Assembly (NCBI GenBank): GCA_003646045.1
Contig: QNDV01000086.1
Location: forward strand, 1 to 7,946
Reading direction: 5' to 3'
Source of the DNA: a bacterium
GTDB taxonomy: Bacteria; Krumholzibacteriota; Krumholzibacteria; LZORAL124-64-63
Length of the DNA: 7,946 bases
Each line of letters begins with the position of its first letter. Within the stretch, counting starts at the first letter, position 1. A program made the position numbers and the translations under genes. Below, in pieces: positions 1 through 6,677 of this stretch. The notes under the pieces were generated by a model that made no database searches, was not told where the DNA came from, and saw only the letters and a program-made list of their open reading frames with translations.

Positions 1-1
1 C

Positions 2-1153
2 GACGCGGTCCTGACCCGGCTCGAAGACCTGCACCGGGCCGACCGGTTGGGCCAACCGCTGCTCTTCACCGGCCCCGAGGGTACGGGAAAGGAAGCGACG
101 GCCCTCGAATTCGCCCGTCGCCTGAACTGCGTCCAGCCCGGGACCTGCGCGCCGGGCGCGCGCTGCGAGAGTTGCGTCAAGACCTTCAGCTTCCAACACC
201 CGGACATTCGCTGGATCGGACCAGCTCCCGCCGCCGCCAGCGAAGACGACGTGGCTCGCCTGCTGGCCGCCAAACACGAGAACCCGTTCCATCGCTCACC
301 CTGGTCGGCAACTTCCTTCGTCGCCATCGGTGACCCCGAACATCCGGGTCCCCTGTCGGTGCGGGCCCTGATCCGCTTCCTGCGGCGCCGGGCCTTCCAG
401 AGTCCCTGGAAGGTGGCCGTGGTGGCGGACAGCCAGCGTATGAAGACGGCAGCGGCCAACGCCCTGCTCAAGACCCTGGAAGAGCCCCCCGCCCAATCGT
501 TGATCATCATGCTGAGCACGGCCCCCGAGGGCATGTTGCCCACTATCCTGTCGCGCTGTCTGAAGCTGCCCTTCGAACCGTGGCCGGCGGCAGAGTTGGC
601 CGACCTGCTGGTCCAACGCGGCGACGCCTCCGCAGACGAGGCCCTCGCAGCGGCCCGGGCGGCGGACGGCAATGCCCGCCGGGCCCTGGACCTGCTGCAG
701 CCCGCAGCACGGCTGGTGGCGGCCTGGGCGGTGAATCTGTTTACCGGTTTGCATCGAGGTGACCGGGCGGCGGCCGCCCTGGCTGCGGACGACCTGCACC
801 GGGGAGCCGTGCCGCCGGAACAACTGCCGGCCGACGTGGTGGCCAAGGCCATGGAAGCGAAGGAGCCAGCCGACCGTCGCCACCGGGCAATTCAACTCTG
901 CGAAATGCTGAACATCCTGTACAGTGACACCATCGCCCGCCGGGAACGGGGTGCCGACTGGTTGCCCCATCTGGCAGCGGCCCGGGGCCCGGTGGACAAG
1001 GCGGCAGCGATGCGCAGTACCACCTCGCTGCTGGAGGACCTGGCGCGCATCGATTCCGCACGCCGGGACATCGACCGCAATCTCAACATCGGCCTGGTCA
1101 TGGCCCTGTTGGGAGAGGACCTGATAGATCATGCCCAAGCCGACCGGACCTGA
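2..1153 (+). CDS. holB: DNA polymerase III subunit delta' (5'-truncated by window edge)
   Basis: Clamp-loader subunit delta', which with delta and tau/gamma opens and loads the beta sliding clamp during replication. The frame is open from base 2 and residues before the first in-window TTG (47) still look like the family's N-terminus, so the gene starts upstream. Numbering from base 2: a P-loop-like GPEGTGKE (residues 24-31) whose final Thr/Ser is replaced by Glu; a zinc module with Cys at about 43, 49, 55 and 58; a degenerate Walker B (VAVVADSQ, about 138-145); the AAANALLKTLEEPP sensor region (about 150-163); and the Ser-Arg-Cys motif (about 184-186). The degraded ATPase motifs fit delta', which is a non-hydrolysing AAA+ member, rather than tau/gamma. 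The rest is a helical C-terminal domain. The 3' end overlaps ricT by 23 nt, so the two are probably co-transcribed. Identification is strong; only the true start is missing. Confidence 0.93.
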   Translation, partial: DAVLTRLEDLHRADRLGQPLLFTGPEGTGKEATALEFARRLNCVQPGTCAPGARCESCVKTFSFQHPDIRWIGPAPAAASEDDVARLLAAKHENPFHRSPWSATSFVAIGDPEHPGPLSVRALIRFLRRRAFQSPWKVAVVADSQRMKTAAANALLKTLEEPPAQSLIIMLSTAPEGMLPTILSRCLKLPFEPWPAAELADLLVQRGDASADEALAAARAADGNARRALDLLQPAARLVAAWAVNLFTGLHRGDRAAAALAADDLHRGAVPPEQLPADVVAKAMEAKEPADRRHRAIQLCEMLNILYSDTIARRERGADWLPHLAAARGPVDKAAAMRSTTSLLEDLARIDSARRDIDRNLNIGLVMALLGEDLIDHAQADRT

Positions 1154-2195
1154 GCGGGAATCCGCGCCGCGCAAAGACGACGAATCGAGCCAACGCTCGC
1201 GTCGCCGTCGTCGTCGCCGGCCCCTGAGCGACCGCGCGGACGGCTCCGAGTCTGCCGGGCCGCCGCCCGCACGACAGGGGCGTCGGTCCCCACGGCGCGG
1301 GTCATCGACTCCGGCCGGCCCTCCACCCGACGAGGACCTGGTGGTGGTGCAGTTCAAGGGGCACCGCAAGAGCTACTACCACAATCGCCAGGGAATCGGG
1401 TTGCGGAGCGGGGACTATTGCGTGGTGGAGGCCGACCGGGGGCGTGACCTGGGACGGGTGACCTACGTGGGGCGCGGACGTGCCGACTGGTGGCAACATG
1501 CACAGGGCCAGGGTGTGATCGGTCTGGCCCGGCCGCACGACCTTGCCCGGCTGCACGAGATCCGCGGCGACGAATGGGAATTCTGGGATATCGCCCACGA
1601 AAAGATCCAGGCCCGCCGGCTGAAGATGAACCTGGTGTCGGTTGAGCGCCGTTTCGACCACAAGAAGATCACCTTCTACTTCACCGCCGAGAAGCGGGTG
1701 GATTTCCGTGAACTGGTGCGTGACCTGGCCGCCGTCTTCCGCACCCGCATCGAACTGCGCCAGATCGGTGTGCGGGACGAGGCGCGGCTCAAGGGTGGCA
1801 TCGGCATCTGCGGTCGCGAATTCTGTTGCTCGGGGTTCCTGCACGAGTTCGCTCCGGTCACCCTGAAAATGGCCAAAGCCCAACAGTTGCCCCTGAATCC
1901 CGCCAAGCTGTCCGGTCCCTGTGGACGCTTGCGCTGCTGTGTGGCCTACGAGTACGCCAATTACGAGGACCTGCGCCGACGCCTGCCCCGGGTGGGCACA
2001 CGGGTGACCACGTCTGCCGGCAGTGGCCAGGTGCGTCGGGTGGACCTGCTGCGCGAGCAGGTAATGGTGGAGGTACAGGGGCTTGACGGACTGAAGGTCT
2101 TCGACGTGGCGGATCTCCAGTGGTCCCGGGGCGAGGATATGCCTCCACCCAAGTCCGGCAGGCAGGGCTGTCCGGGTGGGGGGTGCTCCCATTGA
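1131..2195 (+). CDS. ricT: PSP1 / RicT (YaaT) family protein with Arg-rich N-terminal extension
   Basis: Member of the PSP1 C-terminal domain family. In Bacillus subtilis RicT (YaaT) works with RicA and RicF in a complex carrying Fe-S clusters that modulates RNase Y-dependent mRNA maturation; the role here is inferred by family. Two hallmark cysteine motifs are present: CGREFCC (Cys227, 232, 233) and CGRLRCC (Cys264, 269, 270), joined by the conserved KMAK...LNPAKLSG segment (about 246-262). Residues 1-66 are a low-complexity basic/Pro tail containing seven consecutive Arg (24-30), and the C-terminus ends with CPGGGC (347-352) followed by Ser-His. The ATG at 1131 lies inside holB; a purine-rich GGGAGAGG sits 12 nt upstream, slightly far, so initiation probably relies on coupling to holB. 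A shorter start (GTG near 1340) would remove the basic tail, but the tail has no stops and the overlap is typical of this operon. Neighbours holB and tatD match the known conserved gene order. Confidence 0.9.
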   Translation: MPKPTGPERESAPRKDDESSQRSRRRRRRRPLSDRADGSESAGPPPARQGRRSPRRGSSTPAGPPPDEDLVVVQFKGHRKSYYHNRQGIGLRSGDYCVVEADRGRDLGRVTYVGRGRADWWQHAQGQGVIGLARPHDLARLHEIRGDEWEFWDIAHEKIQARRLKMNLVSVERRFDHKKITFYFTAEKRVDFRELVRDLAAVFRTRIELRQIGVRDEARLKGGIGICGREFCCSGFLHEFAPVTLKMAKAQQLPLNPAKLSGPCGRLRCCVAYEYANYEDLRRRLPRVGTRVTTSAGSGQVRRVDLLREQVMVEVQGLDGLKVFDVADLQWSRGEDMPPPKSGRQGCPGGGCSH

Positions 2196-2998
2196 TCGAC
2201 AGCCACGTCCATCTGAACCGCGAGGATTTTGCCGCGGACCGCGAATCCGTCATGGCCGCAGCCCGGCAGGCCGGGGTGACCGGGTTCCTGAACGTGGGCT
2301 ACGATCCTGACAGCAGCCATGAATCCGTGGCCCTGGCGGCAGAGCACCACGACGTATGGGCCACGGTGGGCATCCATCCCCACGACGCCCTGCTGGTGGC
2401 CGACGCAGAGGGCCGGATCACAGCCGAAGGCAGGCGCCGCCTGGACGAACTGGCCGGACTGGCTGCCCACGATAAGGTGGTGGCCTGGGGTGAGATCGGG
2501 CTGGATTTCTTCCGGGATCTGTCGCCCCGTCCGGCCCAGTACGCGGCACTCACCGCGCAACTGGAGTTGGCCGATCGGTTGGAATTGCCGGTGATCTTCC
2601 ATATCCGCGATGCCTGGGCCGAGACCCTGGCCCACGTGGACACGGTGGGAGTGCCGGCTGCCGGTGGTGTGCTGCATTCGTTCTCCGGTGACGAGAGCGC
2701 TGTGGGCTGGGCCCGCGAACGGGGAATGCTGCTGGGAATCGGTGGACCGGTGACCTACAGGAAGAGCACCCTGCCCTCACAGGTGGTCGCGGCGGGCTGC
2801 GATATGCTGCTGCTGGAGACCGACGCCCCCTGGCTGCCTCCGGTGCCCCATCGGGGTCAACGCAACGAATCGGCCTACCTGCAATTCACCCGCGCCCGGG
2901 TGGCAGAGCTCCTGGACTTGACGGTGGACGAGGTGAGCGCACGGACCAGTGCTTCCTTCCACCGCGTATTCGGGACCAGGCCCCGGGGATCGTCGTGA
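2192..2998 (+). CDS. tatD: TatD family metal-dependent hydrolase (DNase)
   Basis: TIM-barrel metallohydrolase of the TatD/YcfH family, cytoplasmic, with metal-dependent 3'-5' exonuclease/DNase activity in characterised members. Counting from TTG 2192 (268 residues, usual family size is about 255-270), the metal-binding pattern is complete: DSHVH (His5, His7), GIHPHD (60-65), GEIGLDF with Glu101, FHIRD with His137, LHSFSG with His162, and the signature LLETDAPWLPP with Asp211. Start choice: TTG 2192 overlaps the ricT stop as TTGA, is preceded by a G-rich Shine-Dalgarno-like GGGGGGTG at 2178-2185, and gives a natural N-terminus just before Ile-Asp-Ser-His. GTG 2183 is an alternative (three more residues) but has almost no room for a ribosome site; the far-upstream GTG 2120 would add residues with no family counterpart. 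The 3' end overlaps the rsmA start by 4 nt. The physiological substrate in this organism cannot be read from sequence. Confidence 0.92.
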   Translation: MIDSHVHLNREDFAADRESVMAAARQAGVTGFLNVGYDPDSSHESVALAAEHHDVWATVGIHPHDALLVADAEGRITAEGRRRLDELAGLAAHDKVVAWGEIGLDFFRDLSPRPAQYAALTAQLELADRLELPVIFHIRDAWAETLAHVDTVGVPAAGGVLHSFSGDESAVGWARERGMLLGIGGPVTYRKSTLPSQVVAAGCDMLLLETDAPWLPPVPHRGQRNESAYLQFTRARVAELLDLTVDEVSARTSASFHRVFGTRPRGSS

Positions 2999-3855
2999 AG
3001 AAACCCGATGAAACCGGTAACGTGCGGAGCCAGCGCGCCCTGTTGCGGGATTATGGTATTCGCCCCGTAAAGCGCCGCGGCCAGAATTTCCTGGTGGATG
3101 GCAACCTGGCGCGGGCCATCGCCCGGGATGTGCTGGCCCTCGGGGACCGGGTGCTGGAGTTGGGCGCAGGCGGTGGAGCCCTGACCACTCATATCCTGGA
3201 CGCAGCCAAGCAGTTGACGGCGGTGGAGGTAGATCGCAAGCTGTGTGGGCTGTTGCAGGGAGAATTCGGCGAACGGAACGGTTTTTGCCTGCTGGAAGCG
3301 GATCTGGCCACTCTGGACTGGGACGAGGTACTCACCGCGGCCGGGCCACGGCCGGTAGTGGCGGGAAATCTGCCCTATGTCCTGACCAGTACGGTGCTGT
3401 TCGCGCTGGGTCGCCATCATCAACAGGTAGCCGGCGGGGTGTTCATGGTGCAGAAGGAAGTGGCTGACCGCCTGGCTTCCGGACCCGGCAGCCGGGACTA
3501 TGGCATCCTGAGCGTGGTGCTCGGCGCGGTCTTTGACCTGCGCCTGGTGCGTACGGTTTCCCGCTCGGTATTCTGGCCCCGGCCCGAGGTGACGTCGGCC
3601 ATTATCGAACTGGTACCCCGGGAGACCTGGGATGCGGATCTCTACGAGCGTTTTCTGCGCACGGTGAAGGCCCTTTTCGGACACCGGCGCAAGACGTTGG
3701 CCACCTGCCTGCGCAGGATCCACGAGATTGCACCGCAGGAACTGGACGAAATATTTGCAGAGGCAGCAGTGGAACCGGCAAATCGACCTGAACAGCTGAC
3801 ACCGGCTGACTTCCGTCGCCTGACCCTGGCCCTCCCCGCGGGGTTCGGCAGGTGA
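2995..3855 (+). CDS. rsmA: 16S rRNA (adenine(1518)-N(6)/adenine(1519)-N(6))-dimethyltransferase
   Basis: KsgA/RsmA, which transfers four methyl groups from S-adenosylmethionine to two adjacent adenosines in the 3'-terminal helix of 16S rRNA, a late step in small-subunit assembly. The 286-residue length is normal. Motifs in order: GQNFLVD (29-35), SAM-binding motif I LELGAGGGALT (54-64), acidic ribose-binding Glu78 in VEVD, LEAD ending in Asp103, catalytic motif IV NLPY (125-128), the FWPRPEV segment (193-199), LFGHRRKTL (227-235) and the C-terminal RPEQLTPADFRRL (264-276). NLPY as the catalytic motif and the complete C-terminal helical domain separate it from Erm resistance methylases only in degree; the operon position beside tatD decides for rsmA. 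GTG 2995 overlaps the tatD stop (GTGA) and has no good ribosome site of its own, so translation is probably coupled. Its own stop overlaps the next gene's GTG in the same way. Confidence 0.95.
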   Translation: MKKPDETGNVRSQRALLRDYGIRPVKRRGQNFLVDGNLARAIARDVLALGDRVLELGAGGGALTTHILDAAKQLTAVEVDRKLCGLLQGEFGERNGFCLLEADLATLDWDEVLTAAGPRPVVAGNLPYVLTSTVLFALGRHHQQVAGGVFMVQKEVADRLASGPGSRDYGILSVVLGAVFDLRLVRTVSRSVFWPRPEVTSAIIELVPRETWDADLYERFLRTVKALFGHRRKTLATCLRRIHEIAPQELDEIFAEAAVEPANRPEQLTPADFRRLTLALPAGFGR

Positions 3856-5936
3856 CCGGGCCCGGACGTACGCGTACGCGGCGGTGGCAGCCCGCGTTGC
3901 TGGTGCTGCTGTTGGTGCCACTGGTACTGGCGACGGGGTTGGCCGGGGCGGCCACGGCCCAGTCGGCCCCGGCGGACACCACCGACACCGCGGTGGCAGA
4001 GGAGGAGACTTCCCGAGGCCTGCAGGCCCTGAGCAAGGGACTGGCTGACGGAGCGGTCACGCAGGAATCCGGAACCGCAGCGGCCGACACCACCGACGCT
4101 ATCGACGCCGGCCCCTACTTCCAGGGCTTCGACAATGCACCCAAGGCCGGTGTACGCGCCGACGTGAGCAAGTACGAATACTACTTTGAACTCGAGACCC
4201 AACTCGCGATGCGGGAGGGAGCCAATGCCTCCAACAGTTTCTCCTGGTCCAAGCAGACCTACCGGCGCTTCGCCAAGACCATCGAGAAACGCAATGACAA
4301 CCTGTTCTATACTGCCGGCCGGCAGTTGCCGTTCAGCCTGACAGCCGACGGGTTCTATGACTGGTCCGCGGATCTCACCGACAACAATGCCATCCACCGG
4401 CAGGCCCTCAGCGGCAGCGTGACCCTGCGCAAGGCAGAGATACGTACCGGTGCCTTCATGCACCGCGTCGTGGCTACGGTCGGGGTGCAGGACGAGAACA
4501 GCGAGAACCGCAATATCGGGGCGTCCATCAACGAGGGCCGGGCCACGGCGCATCTGGTGACCAGCTGGGAGATCACTGACGGGATCAACCTGGCGGGCCG
4601 TCTCTATGGGAGCGGTACCGCCGGCAGCCGGGGTCTGCGCACCGAGGAGGAATCCTCCAGCGCGTATGGCGACACCCTGGGCGTGGGCGCCTACTACGAC
4701 CGGGGATGGCTTATCGGCAGCGCCGTGGTCACACGCAGTGCCCTCGACAGTCGCTACCTGGACTGGAAGCGCGGTCAGACCGGAGCCGTCGATACCGTGG
4801 GCACGGCCTACGATGACCAGATACTGGACGAGAAGGAGATCCGCGAGAAGACGGCCCTGCTGTGGGAGAACGAATTGCAGTTGGGGCGCCTGGGCCTGTT
4901 CGCCGACGTGGCCCGGGAGTTCGACGAAACATCCTATGCCAAGAGCGCCCAGGGCACCCGCAAGAACCACGACGAATGGCTGGATCTGCAGGCGGCCCTC
5001 AGGGCCGGGGTTCGCGACTCGTTCGTCGTGGGCTATGGCTACAGCTTGAAGTGGGACGATCAGTTCTACCAGGACGGCAGCCGGCGCGGCCGCCAGAATA
5101 CCAAGCGTTTCTCGGCGGACTTCAAGTGGTACCACACACTGTTTCGCGCCACTGAACTGCTGTTTGCCATGGGCCAGGACCTGTCCCAGCAGATACCTGA
5201 TGCGGTGCGTACCGCCGGCCAGAACCGCGACCAGCTGGTGACGGACATGAGTCTGCAGATGCGGCGCAGCTGGCCGAGATTCCGGACCACCATTATCGTG
5301 GGCTGGGACCAGCGGCAGGACGTGGCTGTCTCCTCGAACCAGTCCATCCAGAACAACGTCAAGGACAGCTACGAGGTGGCACCACGCTATACCTGGAACC
5401 TGGCCGAGTGGCTGCGCCTGTCCCAGCAGTACAAACTCTGGATCCAGTACACGAACTGGGATCACCCGGGCGACCGGCGGCAGGACAACTACAACAAGCG
5501 CGGCAATCTCAATACTTCCCTGACCATCGATGCCAGCGATCGCCTGGAAGTGACCATCGAGCACGACTACAACCGCCGCTTCAACGCCAGCCAGTCGGGA
5601 TTCAATCCCGGGGGCGGCGCCATCTATTCCAAGGACCAGGTCCAGACCATCAACAATATCGACCTGGGTTTGAAATTCGAGGCGGCCCCGGGAGTGGTCT
5701 TCGAGGCCGCCACCTATCGCAAGCGGGACGGCAAGGAGTTTCCCCAGTCCAACCAGCTGAGCGAGAACTACAGCGGCGAGTTGTGGGTCGGTGCCAGGGT
5801 CAACAAACGCTGGGGGCGGACGAATCCGTTGGAACTGAGTGCCATGGTCAAGAAGTACAATGCCTTCGGCCCCAGTGTGCAGCCTACCAGCCGCGACTAC
5901 TGGGTGGCGGATACCTGGTTGAAGTGGAGCTTCTGA
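3852..5936 (+). CDS. Putative outer-membrane beta-barrel protein of unknown function
   Basis: I do not recognise a named family. The 694-residue product starts with a Sec signal peptide: basic Arg-Thr-Arg-Thr-Arg-Arg (6-11), hydrophobic core about 15-34, and an Ala-Thr-Ala cleavage site at 34-36. Residues 37-85 are a Thr/Asp/Ala/Glu-rich probable linker with two short DTTD-containing repeats. From about residue 108 to the end the protein has repeated short segments alternating aromatic/hydrophobic and polar residues, many Tyr and Trp, charged loops, and no cysteine. It ends WLKWSF, the terminal aromatic typical of BAM-inserted barrels. These traits together suggest an outer-membrane barrel, with the N-terminal part periplasmic or plugging. 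A porin, transporter or assembly protein cannot be told apart here. GTG 3852 overlaps the rsmA stop (GTGA); the lipoprotein at 5938 begins 1 nt after this stop, so a shared mRNA and a barrel-lipoprotein partnership are plausible but unproven. Confidence 0.8.
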   Translation: MTGPGRTRTRRWQPALLVLLLVPLVLATGLAGAATAQSAPADTTDTAVAEEETSRGLQALSKGLADGAVTQESGTAAADTTDAIDAGPYFQGFDNAPKAGVRADVSKYEYYFELETQLAMREGANASNSFSWSKQTYRRFAKTIEKRNDNLFYTAGRQLPFSLTADGFYDWSADLTDNNAIHRQALSGSVTLRKAEIRTGAFMHRVVATVGVQDENSENRNIGASINEGRATAHLVTSWEITDGINLAGRLYGSGTAGSRGLRTEEESSSAYGDTLGVGAYYDRGWLIGSAVVTRSALDSRYLDWKRGQTGAVDTVGTAYDDQILDEKEIREKTALLWENELQLGRLGLFADVAREFDETSYAKSAQGTRKNHDEWLDLQAALRAGVRDSFVVGYGYSLKWDDQFYQDGSRRGRQNTKRFSADFKWYHTLFRATELLFAMGQDLSQQIPDAVRTAGQNRDQLVTDMSLQMRRSWPRFRTTIIVGWDQRQDVAVSSNQSIQNNVKDSYEVAPRYTWNLAEWLRLSQQYKLWIQYTNWDHPGDRRQDNYNKRGNLNTSLTIDASDRLEVTIEHDYNRRFNASQSGFNPGGGAIYSKDQVQTINNIDLGLKFEAAPGVVFEAATYRKRDGKEFPQSNQLSENYSGELWVGARVNKRWGRTNPLELSAMVKKYNAFGPSVQPTSRDYWVADTWLKWSF

Positions 5937-5937
5937 G

Positions 5938-6543
5938 ATGAGAAACGTGATTGTCTTGCCGGTGTTGTTGTTGGTTGTCGCGCTGGTCGCGAACGGCTGC
6001 ATCTTCGAGCCCCGCGCAGCCGAGGAACCGGACAGCGAGACCGCGGTGCCGTACCTGGACCGCATCGATCCCAAGAACGTCTGGGACAACATGCAGACCA
6101 GCCTGCGCAATATACACTCGCCGGGCTGGGAGGACGCCATCCTGCAGGCGGATTTCACCTACATTCCGGACAGCGATGCCGAGTCCCAGTTCCCCGGCGT
6201 TTTCGACGGTTGGCATGGTGAGCAGGAAGTGGAATTCATCCGGGATTTCTACGGTACCAATCCCGTGGTGGATGTGCTGTTGAGGGACCCGGAATTCATC
6301 GTGCCCGCCACTTCGGGCACGGAGGTCCAGTGGGAGGGCGTCATTTACGATATGACCGTCACCGACCAGGGCGGGGCGGTCAATCGCTACCGTGGTTCGG
6401 CCGATATAACCTTCAAGGTGGAGGGTAATTTCTGGTTCGTCTCCATCTGGGAGGATCTGCAGGGAGAGTCGGATCCCGGTACATCCGGTGGAGTTGCTCT
6501 ACCCACCATGGGGGTGTTGCGCGGAACCATTGCTAGCAATTGA
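5938..6543 (+). CDS. Putative outer-membrane lipoprotein, NTF2-like body (copy 1)
   Basis: A 201-residue predicted lipoprotein of unknown function. The N-terminus has Arg2, a hydrophobic core (4-18) and a slightly atypical lipobox Ala-Asn-Gly-Cys with Cys21 the only cysteine; Ile at +2 argues against inner-membrane retention. After a short acidic/Pro linker comes a mature domain of about 150 residues: a helix around DPKNVWDNMQTSL (44-56), then Asp-Phe-Thr-Tyr-Ile, and a series of predicted beta strands ending in FWFVSIWEDL. This helix-then-sheet order resembles small NTF2/SnoaL-like folds, which is a structural guess. It lies 1 nt after the barrel stop, and GTGGAG at 5924-5929 is a suitably spaced Shine-Dalgarno (8 nt), so ATG 5938 is secure. 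The gene at 6678 encodes a similar protein of nearly equal length. Likely an accessory to the barrel or an independent cell-surface/periplasmic lipoprotein. Confidence 0.82.
   Translation: MRNVIVLPVLLLVVALVANGCIFEPRAAEEPDSETAVPYLDRIDPKNVWDNMQTSLRNIHSPGWEDAILQADFTYIPDSDAESQFPGVFDGWHGEQEVEFIRDFYGTNPVVDVLLRDPEFIVPATSGTEVQWEGVIYDMTVTDQGGAVNRYRGSADITFKVEGNFWFVSIWEDLQGESDPGTSGGVALPTMGVLRGTIASN
6529..6540. repeat. 12-bp perfect palindrome, possible operator
   Basis: ATTGCTAGCAAT is a perfect inverted repeat with no spacer. It covers the last four sense codons of the upstream lipoprotein gene and lies where the -35 region would fall for the TAGAAT hexamer at 6557. No T-tract follows and a spacerless palindrome cannot form a normal hairpin loop, so a dimeric regulator site is more likely than a terminator. 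It could also be chance. Confidence 0.35.
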
Positions 6544-6590
6544 GTCGGAAATGTTGTAGAATTACACGGTAATCATGCGAAAAGTGTGAC
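6541..6590 (+). promoter_or_regulatory. Possible sigma70-type promoter upstream of the second lipoprotein gene
   Basis: The gap between the two lipoprotein genes opens with an AT-rich stretch that contrasts with the GC-rich surroundings. It contains TAGAAT at 6557-6562, which matches the -10 consensus TATAAT at five of six positions. No convincing -35 is present at 16-18 nt; TTGCTA at 6530 is too far and TTGAGT at 6540 too near. If real, the promoter may need an activator, perhaps at the adjacent palindrome. It would give the second lipoprotein a 5' leader of roughly 110 nt. Confidence 0.35.
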
Positions 6591-6663
6591 TGGCAGGAGC
6601 TGGTCATGAGTGGGCTTCTCCCTTGCAAACGCCTGTCACCCCTGGGAAGTCCGCAAAGCGTAT

Positions 6664-6668
6664 GGAGG
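6664..6668 (+). promoter_or_regulatory. Shine-Dalgarno deciding the lipoprotein start at 6678
   Basis: GGAGG is spaced 9 nt from ATG 6678. It overlaps the ATG at 6669, which makes that codon unlikely to be used as the start. Confidence 0.65.
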
Positions 6669-6677
6669 ATGGATTCA

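Noticed and set aside
296..1369. A 357-codon - strand frame opposite holB
   Set aside because: The + strand encodes clear delta' motifs over the same bases; the - strand product is low-complexity Arg/Gly/Gln-rich and unrecognisable.
2120..2191. Longer tatD start at GTG 2120
   Set aside because: It would add residues inside the ricT coding region with no counterpart before the Asp-Ser-His motif that opens TatD proteins.
3867..3878. Arg-Arg-Trp in the barrel signal peptide as a possible Tat signal
   Set aside because: The twin-arginine context lacks the following Phe-Leu-Lys pattern and the hydrophobic core is strongly Sec-like; outer-membrane barrels use Sec.
3642..6158. An 838-codon open frame on the - strand opposite the barrel gene
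   Set aside because: It spans parts of three + strand genes, shows no recognisable domain or signal, and such long antisense frames arise from GC-rich codon bias. The + strand reading has a signal peptide, a terminal aromatic residue and operon-style junctions.
6613..6656. Weak hairpin in the leader of the second lipoprotein gene
   Set aside because: Only about eight pairs with two bulges and a long loop, no T-tract, and no match to a known riboswitch.
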